A stretch of DNA of 64,000 nt from Enterobacter kobei (GTDB lineage Bacteria > Pseudomonadota > Gammaproteobacteria > Enterobacterales > Enterobacteriaceae). Positions 8,186-17,232 of the stretch are shown one piece after another. The stretch is from contig NZ_AP024590.1 in NCBI RefSeq assembly GCF_018323985.1, positions 1,612,001 to 1,676,000 on the forward strand, in the 5' to 3' direction. Within the stretch, counting starts at the first letter, position 1. Every line of letters starts with the position of its first letter. Under the pieces are notes generated by a model. The model was not told the origin of the DNA. It saw only the letters and a program-made list of their open reading frames with translations, and ran no database searches. A program made the translations under genes and the position numbers.

Positions 8186-9595
8186 TTATCTCCTTTTGCG
8201 GCGGGCAAGCACCACGTTTTTACTGGCGTCATTGGGAACGCGGGCAAACACCAGCGCGGGCAGGGCGATGATCGCCGCCATGCACAGCCAGGTATAGATA
8301 AAGACCTGGTGCGCCATGCCGCTGTCCGCTGCCAGATGGTGCTGACCAAACAGGCCGAGCAGTAGCCCGGCGACGGATACCCCGACGCTCATCGACAGCT
8401 GCATCACCATCGACAGCAGACTATTGCCGCTGCTCGCCAGGTCATCGGGCAGATCTTTCAGCGTCAGTGTATTCATCGACGAAAAGCGCATCGAGTTGAT
8501 CATGCCCTGCATAAACAGCACCACCGGCAGCAGGTAATACCAGCCGAGCAGCGCAGTCGTCATAAACAGCAGGCTGACCAGCGCCAGCCCCAGCGTACTG
8601 CCGACCAGCACCCGGCGATAGCCGAAATGGTTCACGACCTGCACCACAATCCGCTTCATGCCCATGCTGCCGAGCACCATCGGGATCATCATCAGCCCCG
8701 CGTGAAACGGCGAAAACCCGAGGCCAATCTGCAAAAAGACCGGCGTCATAAAGGGCAGCATGCCGCTGCCGATACGTCCGGCGAAGCTGCCGAGCAGGCC
8801 GAGGGAAAAACTGCGGGTGTGAAACAGCGTCAGCCGGAACAGCGCGCGCTCGTTGTCTCTGGCGTGACGCAGATAGAGCAGCAGCGCCACCACGCCCGCC
8901 GCCACCAGCACCACCGGCAGCAGCGCAGACTGTCCGTCTGCTTTTTGCCCGTCCAGCGCCAGCGTCAGCGCCGCCATGCCCAGCGCCAGCAGCACAAATC
9001 CCCACATATCGAAGCGGCGGGTTTGCAGGGTGTAATTCGGCATCAGCCACAGCGTGGCGATGGCGCCGATAATGCCCACCGGCAGGTTAATCAAAAAGAT
9101 CCAGTGCCAGGAGGCGTACTCCACCAGCACGCCGCCGAGAGCCGGGCCTAACAGCGGACCGACCTGACCGGGCAGGGTGACGAAGGTCATCGCCGCCATA
9201 TACTGCGCGCGCGGCACGATCTTCATCACCGTCAGTCGTCCGACCGGCACCATCATTGCCCCGCCGACGCCCTGTAACACGCGGGCCATGACCAGTTCGT
9301 CCAGCGTAGCGGCGCGGGCGCAAAACAGCGAGCCAAGCGTGAACAGCACGATGGCGCTGAAAAATACATTTCGCACGCCGACCTTATCCGCCAGCCAGCC
9401 GCTGGCAGGCAGCATCACCGCCACCGTCAGCACATAGGCGACGATCACCATATGCATGTGCAGCGGACTCTCCCCGAGACTTTGCGCCATCGAGGGAAGG
9501 GCGGTATTCACAATAGTGGTATCCAGCGCCTGCATGAAAAAACCCACGGCGACGATCCACAATTGCCAGCGTACATTTCTGGACAGGTCGGTCAT
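8186..9595 (-). CDS. mdtD: MFS transporter MdtD
   Basis: Major facilitator (DHA2, 14-segment) transporter, 469 residues, two fewer than E. coli MdtD. The N terminus carries the family motif LDTTIVNTALPSMA (residues 24-37), and the loop motif GWLADKVGVRNVF is at about 62-74. It follows mdtC with no gap and precedes baeS by two bases. MdtD is not needed for MdtABC function in E. coli; an iron-citrate efflux role has been proposed there, so the drug-export label should be held loosely. Start ATG at 9595. Confidence 0.92.
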   Translation of the reverse strand: MTDLSRNVRWQLWIVAVGFFMQALDTTIVNTALPSMAQSLGESPLHMHMVIVAYVLTVAVMLPASGWLADKVGVRNVFFSAIVLFTLGSLFCARAATLDELVMARVLQGVGGAMMVPVGRLTVMKIVPRAQYMAAMTFVTLPGQVGPLLGPALGGVLVEYASWHWIFLINLPVGIIGAIATLWLMPNYTLQTRRFDMWGFVLLALGMAALTLALDGQKADGQSALLPVVLVAAGVVALLLYLRHARDNERALFRLTLFHTRSFSLGLLGSFAGRIGSGMLPFMTPVFLQIGLGFSPFHAGLMMIPMVLGSMGMKRIVVQVVNHFGYRRVLVGSTLGLALVSLLFMTTALLGWYYLLPVVLFMQGMINSMRFSSMNTLTLKDLPDDLASSGNSLLSMVMQLSMSVGVSVAGLLLGLFGQHHLAADSGMAHQVFIYTWLCMAAIIALPALVFARVPNDASKNVVLARRKRR

Positions 9596-12500
9596 TTACT
9601 CACTTATCAGCTGTTGGTTTTTACGCGTAAAGCGCAGCCGCAGACGATCGAAGAACAGATACACCACCGGCGTGGTGTACAGCGTCAGCAACTGACTCAT
9701 CACCAGTCCGCCCACGATGGTGATACCGAGCGGCTGGCGCAGTTCTGAACCATCCCCGGCGGAGATCACCAGCGGCAGCGCGCCGAACAGTGCCGCCAGG
9801 GTGGTCATCATGATCGGGCGAAAACGCAGCAGGCAGGCCTGGAAAATCGCCTCGTCCGGCGTCATGTTGCCGTTGCGCTGGGCCTCCAGGGCGAAATCCA
9901 CCATCATAATGGCGTTTTTCTTCACGATACCAATCAGCAGCATAATACCAATCAGCGCGATCAGGCTGAAGGGCGCGCCGAACAGCTCCAGCGCCAGCAG
10001 CGCCCCGACGCCAGCGGACGGCAGCGTCGACAAAATCGTCAGCGGGTGAATGTAGCTCTCATATAACACGCCCAGCACGATATACACCGTGGCAATGGCG
10101 GCAAGGATCAGGATCACCTGCGAACTCATGGTGTCCTGGAAAACCTGTGCCGTTCCGGCAAAGCTGCCGCGCACCGAGGAGGGTACGCCAAGCTGCGTCA
10201 TGGTACGGTTAATGGCGTCGCTCGCTTCTGACAACGACACGCCCGCCGGCAGGTTAAAGGCGATGGTTGACGCCGCCGACAGCCCCTGGTGGTTCACCGA
10301 CAGCGGCGCATTGGCAGGCTGCCATTTCGCGAAATACGACAGCGGAATGGCCTTGCCGTCGTTATTAATGACGAACATTTTATCCAGGGCGCTGATGTCC
10401 TGGGTGTAGCGCGGATCGACTTCCATCACCACTTTGTACTGGTTCAGCGGCTCATAGATGGTGGAAATTTGCCGCTGCCCGAAAGCGTTATTGAGCAGAC
10501 TATTAGCCGCCTGCACGCTGATGCCAAGCCGCGACATGGTTTCGCGATCGTAGATCAGGCTCATTTCCGCGCCGTTATCCTGCTGGTCTGAATTCACGTC
10601 CGCCAGTTGCGGTAATGCCGCCAGTGCTTTGCGAATTTTAGGTTCCCACTCGCGCAGGGCGCTCAAATCATCTGACAAGAGCGCGTACTGATAGCTGGCG
10701 TTGGACTGGCGTCCGCCGACGCGAATATCCTGCACCGCCATCAGGAACAGATTCGCTCCCGGCTCTTTCGCCAGCTTCACGCGCAGACGGTCGATGATCT
10801 GCTGGGCGCTTTCATGGCGTTGATCCCGCGGTTTAAGGGTAATAAACATCATGCCGCTGTTAACCCGCGAACCGCCGGTAAAACCGGTCACGTTATCTAC
10901 CGCCGGATCGTCTCGGATGATCTTCATGAAATCCTCCAGCTTGCCGCGCATCGCCTGAAACGAAATACTCTGATCCGCCTGAATACCGCCCATCAGCGTG
11001 CCGGTATCCTGCTCCGGGAAGAAGGTTTTCGGGATCGAGATATACAGCCAGACGTTAAGCACGATAGTGCCGAGCAGCACCACGCCCACCAGCCGGGTAT
11101 GCCTGAGCACCCATTTCAGCGAGCGGCCATAACCCTGCTGCATCGCTACCAGCAGGCGACCAAAACCATGTTCGCGCGGGCGGCTGCGAGGTTTCGCGCT
11201 TTTCAGCAACCAGCCGCACATCATCGGCGTCAGGGTCAGCGACACCACCAGCGAAATACCAATCGCCACCGACAAGGTGACGGCGAATTCACGCAGCAGG
11301 CGGCCCGGCAGCCCGTCCATCAGCAGCAGCGGCAGGAACACCGCCACCAGCGACAGGCTCATCGACAGCACGGTAAAGCCCACCTCCCGCGTACCCTGAA
11401 GCGCTGCCTGCAACGGCTTCATGCCCGCTTCCAGATGGCGGGAGATATTTTCCAGCACCACGATCGCGTCATCCACCACAAAACCGGTGGCGATAGTCAG
11501 CGCCATCAGCGACAGGTTATTGAGGCTGAATCCGCACAGGTACATGGCGGCAAAGGTGCCGATCAGCGACACCGGCACCGCCACCGCCGGGATCAGCGTC
11601 GCGCGACCCGAGCGCAGAAACAGGAACACCACGAGGATCACCAGTGCCACCGAGATAATCAGCGTCTGCTCCACTTCTTCCAGCGACGCGCGAATGGTGG
11701 GAGAGCGATCCTGGGCGATCTGTAAATCAATGGCGGCGGGAATGCTTTTTTGCATCTCCGGCAACTGCGCGCGAATGCTGTCGACGGTCTGGATAATATT
11801 GGCTTCCGGCAGCTTACGGATCATCAGCAGAATGGCCGGTTTGGCGTTGGTCATCCCGGCGTTACGCACGTTCTCCACCGAGTCGGTGACGCTGGCGACG
11901 TCGCCAAGCCGCACCGCCGCGCCATTGTTGTAATGGACGATCAGCGGCTGGTATTCCGCCGCGGTTTTCAGCTCGTCGTTGGTCTGTAACTGCCAGCGGT
12001 GGGTGTCGTCTTCCACGGCCCCCTGCGGTCGTCGCACGTTGGCATTGCTGATGGCGGTGCGCACATCGTCGAGCGATACGCCCTGATTAAACAGCGCCTG
12101 CGGATTGAGACCGACGCGCACCGCAGGCAGCGAACTGCCACCCACGTCGACATCCCCCACGCCCTCGATCTGCGCGATATTCTGCGCCAGCTGGGTGGAG
12201 GCGAAGTCATACAGCTGCCCCTGGGACCAGGTGTCTGAGGTCAGCGTCAGGATCATGATGGGCGCATCGGACGGGTTAGCTTTGCGATAAGTCGGACGGC
12301 TGGGCATACCGCTCGGCAGCAGGCTCTGCGCGGCGTTGATCGCTGCCTGCACATCCCGCGCCGCGCCGTTGATGTCGCGGTCGAATTTAAATTCCAGAAT
12401 AATGCGTGTGCTGCCCAGCGAACTGGAGGAGGTCATTTCGTTGACCCCGGCAATGCGGCCCAGCGCGCGCTCCAGCGGCGTCGCCACCGACGAGGCCATG

Positions 12501-12673
12501 GTTTCCGGCGACGCGCCTGGCAGCGAGGCGCTGACCATGATCACCGGATAATCCACCTGCGGCAGCGGCGCGACCGGCAGCATGCGAAAGCCGAGAATGC
12601 CGCACAGGGTAATGGCCAGCGAAATCAGGATGGTCGCTACCGGACGATAAATGAAGAGGGCGAAAAACTTCAC
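9596..12673 (-). CDS. mdtC: RND efflux pump subunit MdtC
   Basis: Inner-membrane RND proton antiporter subunit, 1025 residues as in E. coli. Twelve membrane segments and two large periplasmic loops are readable; the proton-relay aspartate pair is in GFVVDDAIVVLENI (about residues 398-411). MdtC assembles with MdtB as a B2C trimer, with MdtA as adaptor and TolC as outer-membrane channel, exporting bile salts, novobiocin and deoxycholate. The start codon is GTG at 12671-12673, directly after the mdtB stop, as in E. coli. Confidence 0.96.
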   Translation of the reverse strand: MKFFALFIYRPVATILISLAITLCGILGFRMLPVAPLPQVDYPVIMVSASLPGASPETMASSVATPLERALGRIAGVNEMTSSSSLGSTRIILEFKFDRDINGAARDVQAAINAAQSLLPSGMPSRPTYRKANPSDAPIMILTLTSDTWSQGQLYDFASTQLAQNIAQIEGVGDVDVGGSSLPAVRVGLNPQALFNQGVSLDDVRTAISNANVRRPQGAVEDDTHRWQLQTNDELKTAAEYQPLIVHYNNGAAVRLGDVASVTDSVENVRNAGMTNAKPAILLMIRKLPEANIIQTVDSIRAQLPEMQKSIPAAIDLQIAQDRSPTIRASLEEVEQTLIISVALVILVVFLFLRSGRATLIPAVAVPVSLIGTFAAMYLCGFSLNNLSLMALTIATGFVVDDAIVVLENISRHLEAGMKPLQAALQGTREVGFTVLSMSLSLVAVFLPLLLMDGLPGRLLREFAVTLSVAIGISLVVSLTLTPMMCGWLLKSAKPRSRPREHGFGRLLVAMQQGYGRSLKWVLRHTRLVGVVLLGTIVLNVWLYISIPKTFFPEQDTGTLMGGIQADQSISFQAMRGKLEDFMKIIRDDPAVDNVTGFTGGSRVNSGMMFITLKPRDQRHESAQQIIDRLRVKLAKEPGANLFLMAVQDIRVGGRQSNASYQYALLSDDLSALREWEPKIRKALAALPQLADVNSDQQDNGAEMSLIYDRETMSRLGISVQAANSLLNNAFGQRQISTIYEPLNQYKVVMEVDPRYTQDISALDKMFVINNDGKAIPLSYFAKWQPANAPLSVNHQGLSAASTIAFNLPAGVSLSEASDAINRTMTQLGVPSSVRGSFAGTAQVFQDTMSSQVILILAAIATVYIVLGVLYESYIHPLTILSTLPSAGVGALLALELFGAPFSLIALIGIMLLIGIVKKNAIMMVDFALEAQRNGNMTPDEAIFQACLLRFRPIMMTTLAALFGALPLVISAGDGSELRQPLGITIVGGLVMSQLLTLYTTPVVYLFFDRLRLRFTRKNQQLISE

Positions 12674-15600
12674 TTACGCCTCCTCATTACGCGCCGGGAA
12701 ACGACGGCGCAGCGACAGCGCCAGGCGGTCAAACAGCAGATAGATCACCGGCGTGGTAAACAGCGTCAGCACCTGACTCACCAGCAGACCGCCCACCATG
12801 CCGATGCCCAGCGGACGCCGCAGTTCCGCGCCGACGCCGGTACTGAGCATCAGCGGCAGCGCGCCGAGCAGGGCGGCGAGGGTGGTCATCAGGATCGGCC
12901 TGAAACGCAGCAGACAGGCCTGATAAATCGCCTCCCGCGGCGACATGCCCTGTTCGCGCTCGGCGGCCAGCGCAAAGTCGATCATCATGATGGCGTTTTT
13001 CTTGACGATACCGATCAGCAAAATAATGCCGATAATGGCGATCACGTCCAGTTCCGCCCCTGCCAGCATCAGCGCCATCAGCGCACCCACGCCCGCCGTG
13101 GGTAACGTGGAGAGAATGGTGATCGGGTGGATAAAGCTTTCGTACAGCACGCCGAGCACGATGTACATCGCCACCACCGCCGCGACAATCAGCCACACCG
13201 TGCTGCCGAGGGCATCCTGGAAGGCCAGCGTGCTGCCCTGGAACTCGGTGGTGATGTCCGTCGGGAAGCTGATGGTTTTTTCCGTGTCGAGGATCGCCTG
13301 CACCGCCTCGCCCAGCGCGTAACCGTCCTGCACGTTAAAGGAGATAGTGGTGGACGGGAACTGATCGAGGTGGTTGATCGACAGCGGCGTAAAGCGCTGC
13401 TCCACTTTCGCAATGGCGCTGAGCGGCACCACGCCGCCGTCACTGCCGGTCAGGCGCACGGTGTCCAGCGCCGCCAGTCCTGGCGTGCTGGTGGTGTCAT
13501 GCTCCAGCACCACGCGGTACTGATTCGCCTGGGTGTAAATGGTGGAGATCAACCGCTGGCCGAAGGCGTTATACAGTGCGTTATCGACATCGGCCATGCT
13601 GATACCGAGCCGGCTGGCGCTGTCGCGATCGACATTGATATAAGCTGCCAGACCTTTGTCCTGCCAGTCGCTGCTGACGTCCGCCAGCTCCGGGCGCGCC
13701 TGCAATTTGTTCATCAATTGCGGTACCCAGGTGCTGAGCGATTCCAGCGACGAGGCCCGCAGAGTGAACTGATATTGCGTGCGGCTGACGGTGGTGTCGA
13801 TGGTCAGATCCTGGGTCGGTTGCAGATAGAGCGCCACGCCCGGCACTTTTGCCACCGCGTTTTGCAGCCGTTCGATCACCACCGGTACGCGGTTATCGCG
13901 ATCGTCCAGCGGCTTAAGATTGATTTGCAGACGCGCGCTGTTCAGCGCCGGGTTCGAGCCGTCGACGCCGACAAAGGCCGTCAGGCTTTCCACCGCCGGA
14001 TCCTTGAGCACGATATCGCTCACCTGGCGCTGGCGTTCGGCCATGCTGGCAAAAGACGCCGACTGCGGGGCCTGTAAGGTGCCCTGAATAATGCCGTTAT
14101 CCTGCACCGGGAAGAAGCCTTTCGGGATCATCACCCACAACAATACCGACAGCAGCAGGGTGGCGAAAGCGACACCCAGCGTCAGCCACGGATGGTTGAG
14201 CACTTTTGTCAGTCCACGCCCGTAAGCGGCGATCACCCGTTCAAAAAAGCGCTCGGAGGCGCGGGAGAAGCGGTTCTGTTTGCGCAGCGATTCAGCGCTC
14301 AACATGCGGGCGCACATCATCGGCGTCAGCGTCAGCGACACCACGGCGGAAATCAAAATCGCCACCGCCAGGGTGACGGCAAATTCGCGGAACAACCGCC
14401 CGACGATGTCCCCCATAAACAGCAGCGGGATCAGCACCGCAATCAGCGACAGGGTTAAGGAGATAATGGTGAAGCCGATTTCCCCCGCGCCCTTCAGCGC
14501 CGCCGCCAGCGGTTTTTCGCCTTTTTCGATATAGCGGGAGATGTTTTCGATCACCACAATCGCATCGTCCACCACAAAACCGGTGGCGATGGTCAGCGCC
14601 ATCAGCGTCAGGTTATTGATCGAGAAATCCAGAAATACCATCACCGCAAAGGTGCCGATGAGCGACAGCGGCACCGCGACGCCGGGAATAATGGTCGCCG
14701 GAACGTTGCGCAAAAACAGATAGATGATCATCACCACCAGCGCAATCGCCAGCATCAACTCAAACTGGGTGTCGGACACCGAGGCGCGAATATTGGTGGT
14801 GCGATCGGAAAGGACTTTCACCTCTACCGATTTCGGCAGGCTGGCGGTTAACTGCGGCAGCATGGCGCGGATGCTGTCGGCGGTATCGAGAATATTCGCC
14901 CCCGGCTGACGCTGCACGTTCATCACAATCGCCTGCTCTTTATTGGCCCAGGCACCCAGCCAGCGGTTTTCCGCCCCCTGTTCGATGGTGGCGACATCGC
15001 CTAAACGGATCGGTGCGCCGTTCTGGTACGCGACGATCAGCTTGCGGTACTCTTCCGCGGACTGCATCTGGTCGTTGGCGGACAGCGTCACTGCCCGCGT
15101 CGGGCCATCAAGGCTGCCTTTGGCGGAGTTAACGTTGGCGCTGGTGATGGCGGTACGAATGGTTTCACTGGTCAGCCCAAGGGCGGCAATCGCCTGGGCG
15201 TTAAGCTTCACCCGTACCGCAGGACGCTGACCGCCGGAGAGGGTCACCAGACCGACGCCGGAGACCTGAGAAATTTTCTGCGCGACACGGGTTTCCACCA
15301 TGTCTTCCACCTGCGTCATCGGCATGGCGCTGGAGGTCACCGCCAGCGTCATGATCGGCGGATCCGCAGGGTTCACTTTGTTGTAAACCGGTGGGTTAGG
15401 CAGGTCCGACGGCAGCAGGTTAGTGGCGGCGTTGATCGCGGCCTGCACCTCCTGCTCGGCGACGTCCAGCGGCAGCGAAAGCTGGAACTGTAAGGTCACC
15501 ACCGACGCGCCGCCGGAGCTTTGCGACGACATCTGTTTTAAGCCGGACATCTGCCCGAACTGGCGTTCAAGGGGCGCGGTAACCGCAGAGGTCATCACAT

Positions 15601-15796
15601 CCGGGCTGGCGCCAGGGTAGAGCGTCACCACCTGAATGGTCGGGTAATCCACTTCCGGCAGGGCGGAGACCGGCAAAAACCGGTAGCCGATGATCCCGGC
15701 GAGTAAAATCGCCACCATCAGCAGCGTGGTGGCGACCGGACGTAAAATAAACAGGCGGGACGGGCCGCCGGTACGGCTGGGCGGTAACACCTGCAT
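12674..15796 (-). CDS. mdtB: RND efflux pump subunit MdtB
   Basis: Second RND subunit, 1040 residues, full length. The segment 4 motif GFVVDDAIVVIENI and the RND signature around PMMCARML are intact. The N terminus (FILRPVATTLLMVAIL) forms the first membrane segment. The start overlaps the mdtA stop by one base (TGATG), indicating coupled translation. In E. coli the heterotrimer needs both MdtB and MdtC for full substrate range. The sequence shows no sign of truncation or unusual composition. Confidence 0.96.
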   Translation of the reverse strand: MQVLPPSRTGGPSRLFILRPVATTLLMVAILLAGIIGYRFLPVSALPEVDYPTIQVVTLYPGASPDVMTSAVTAPLERQFGQMSGLKQMSSQSSGGASVVTLQFQLSLPLDVAEQEVQAAINAATNLLPSDLPNPPVYNKVNPADPPIMTLAVTSSAMPMTQVEDMVETRVAQKISQVSGVGLVTLSGGQRPAVRVKLNAQAIAALGLTSETIRTAITSANVNSAKGSLDGPTRAVTLSANDQMQSAEEYRKLIVAYQNGAPIRLGDVATIEQGAENRWLGAWANKEQAIVMNVQRQPGANILDTADSIRAMLPQLTASLPKSVEVKVLSDRTTNIRASVSDTQFELMLAIALVVMIIYLFLRNVPATIIPGVAVPLSLIGTFAVMVFLDFSINNLTLMALTIATGFVVDDAIVVIENISRYIEKGEKPLAAALKGAGEIGFTIISLTLSLIAVLIPLLFMGDIVGRLFREFAVTLAVAILISAVVSLTLTPMMCARMLSAESLRKQNRFSRASERFFERVIAAYGRGLTKVLNHPWLTLGVAFATLLLSVLLWVMIPKGFFPVQDNGIIQGTLQAPQSASFASMAERQRQVSDIVLKDPAVESLTAFVGVDGSNPALNSARLQINLKPLDDRDNRVPVVIERLQNAVAKVPGVALYLQPTQDLTIDTTVSRTQYQFTLRASSLESLSTWVPQLMNKLQARPELADVSSDWQDKGLAAYINVDRDSASRLGISMADVDNALYNAFGQRLISTIYTQANQYRVVLEHDTTSTPGLAALDTVRLTGSDGGVVPLSAIAKVEQRFTPLSINHLDQFPSTTISFNVQDGYALGEAVQAILDTEKTISFPTDITTEFQGSTLAFQDALGSTVWLIVAAVVAMYIVLGVLYESFIHPITILSTLPTAGVGALMALMLAGAELDVIAIIGIILLIGIVKKNAIMMIDFALAAEREQGMSPREAIYQACLLRFRPILMTTLAALLGALPLMLSTGVGAELRRPLGIGMVGGLLVSQVLTLFTTPVIYLLFDRLALSLRRRFPARNEEA

Positions 15797-17016
15797 CAGG
15801 ATTTCGCTCCTTTAGCGGTGTCCTTCACCGGCGTGGCGCTGGCATCGTGCGCTTCCACCACTTCCACTTTCGCCCCCTCGGTCAGATGGTCGATACCGTC
15901 GGTGACCACGCGATCGCCCGCGGAAAGCCCGGCGGCGATGACTACTTTCTGGCTGTCCTGAATGCCTGGCGTGACGGTGTGTTTGCTGACGGTATTCTTA
16001 TCGTTAAGCACCCAGACGAAATTGCCCTCGTTGCCCATTTGCAGCGCCGCCGCCGGGATCACCACCGCGTCTTGCTCGGTATCCACCAGCATGCGCGCGT
16101 TGACGAACTGGTTGGGGAACAGGGCATCGTCCTGATTCTCAAAGCGGGCTTTTAATTTGATGGTGCCGGTGGTGGCATCGATCTGGTTATCGAGGCTCAG
16201 CAGGGTGCCGGTGCTCAGCTTCTGTGTGTTAGTGCGGTCCCAGGCTTCGACGCTCAATGTTTGCCCGGCATTACGCGCTTTCACGAGAGTGGCGATGTCG
16301 TTTTCCGGCAGCGTGAAGATCAGATCGATAGGGTGTGTCTGGGTGATCACCACAATACCGGTGGTATCGCCGCTTGAGATCTGGTTTCCGGCATCCACCT
16401 GTTTTAAGCCAACGCGACCATCAATCGGCGCTGTGATGCGGCTCCAGTCGAGCTGTAACTGCGCGCTGGCCACGGCGGCTTCATCCGCTTTCAGCGTACC
16501 TTCGCTTTCACTGACCAGCGCCTGCTGGGCGTCCAGCTCCTGACGGGAAACAAGATTGGTTTTCACCAGTTGCTCATAACGGGCCAGATCGCGGCGGGCG
16601 TTCGCCAGCGTCGCTTTGTCGCGCGCCAACTGTCCCTGCGCCTGGGCAAGGGCGACCTTAAACTGGCTGGGATCGATTTCGGCGAGCAGATCGCCTTTTT
16701 TCACCTGCTGGCCTTCCTGGAAATGCACCGCCAGCAGCTGACCATCAACGCGGCTGCGCACGGTGACGGTATTAGCGGCAGTGATGGTTCCAAGACCACT
16801 CAGATAGCGGGGTACAGCTTCGCGCGTGGCGGTGGCCGCCTGTACCGGCGCGAGGGAAGGGCCGCCACGCATGCCCGCGCCGTGACGTCCGGCTCCGGCC
16901 TGGCGCTGCTGCCCGGCGGGCGCGGCGGAGGTGGAGTGCCAGTACCAGGCAGCGGCAAGTCCGGCGATCACCAGCCCTGCAAGGATCATCCAGCGGGTGT
17001 TGTTACGGCCTTTCAT
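15796..17016 (-). CDS. mdtA: RND efflux periplasmic adaptor MdtA
   Basis: Membrane-fusion protein linking MdtBC to TolC, 406 residues from the chosen start. An N-terminal hydrophobic segment (WMILAGLVIAGLAAAWYW) anchors or exports it; then come the barrel-sandwich hybrid (VDGQLLAVHFQEGQQVKKGD), an alpha-helical hairpin at about 115-180, and the beta-barrel domain. An upstream in-frame start at 17106 would add 30 residues, but the E. coli protein begins at the equivalent of MKGRNNTRW, and an AGGAAGAG ribosome site precedes 17016. First gene of mdtABCD-baeSR. Confidence 0.94.
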   Translation of the reverse strand: MKGRNNTRWMILAGLVIAGLAAAWYWHSTSAAPAGQQRQAGAGRHGAGMRGGPSLAPVQAATATREAVPRYLSGLGTITAANTVTVRSRVDGQLLAVHFQEGQQVKKGDLLAEIDPSQFKVALAQAQGQLARDKATLANARRDLARYEQLVKTNLVSRQELDAQQALVSESEGTLKADEAAVASAQLQLDWSRITAPIDGRVGLKQVDAGNQISSGDTTGIVVITQTHPIDLIFTLPENDIATLVKARNAGQTLSVEAWDRTNTQKLSTGTLLSLDNQIDATTGTIKLKARFENQDDALFPNQFVNARMLVDTEQDAVVIPAAALQMGNEGNFVWVLNDKNTVSKHTVTPGIQDSQKVVIAAGLSAGDRVVTDGIDHLTEGAKVEVVEAHDASATPVKDTAKGAKS

Positions 17017-17078
17017 CGTTATTCGTATCTCTTCCTGAAACATTAAGCAGAATGATACTAGTTTAGTGATGCTATGCC

Positions 17079-17097
17079 GCAGAAAAATGGAGGAAAT
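17079..17097 (-). promoter_or_regulatory. Candidate BaeR box upstream of mdtA
   Basis: The minus strand reads TTTCCTCCATTTTTCTGC about 65 bases before the mdtA start. The first half matches the published BaeR consensus core TTTTCTCCAT with one change; the second half is weaker. The position is right for BaeR autoactivation of mdtABCD-baeSR. This is a pattern match from memory only. Confidence 0.4.
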
Positions 17098-17153
17098 ATG
17101 AAACACTGTGTGGAATTGTCCGAATGGCGCAGAGGACAGCGTGACGGCTGGTC

Positions 17154-17183
17154 TTGTTATAAAAATGTAATAAAAAGTTTATA
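17154..17183 (+). promoter_or_regulatory. Candidate promoter for the PhoX-family gene
   Basis: TTGTTA (17154-17159) and TTTATA (17178-17183) are separated by 18 bases, about 50 bases before the phosphatase start, in a locally AT-rich patch. No convincing Pho box (two CTGTCAT repeats 11 apart) was found, so phosphate control is not supported by the sequence. Confidence 0.35.
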
Positions 17184-17232
17184 GACTGCTCAGCATTGTT
17201 ATTTTCCCGTCCTCTGGAAACAGGAAGTCGAT

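Noticed and set aside
17017..17106. 30-residue N-terminal extension of MdtA
   Set aside because: E. coli MdtA starts at the equivalent of 17016 and a good ribosome site lies there; the extension overlaps the likely promoter and BaeR region.
17101..17232. Pho box upstream of the PhoX-family gene
   Set aside because: No pair of CTGTCAT-like repeats with 11-base spacing was found; only scattered partial matches.
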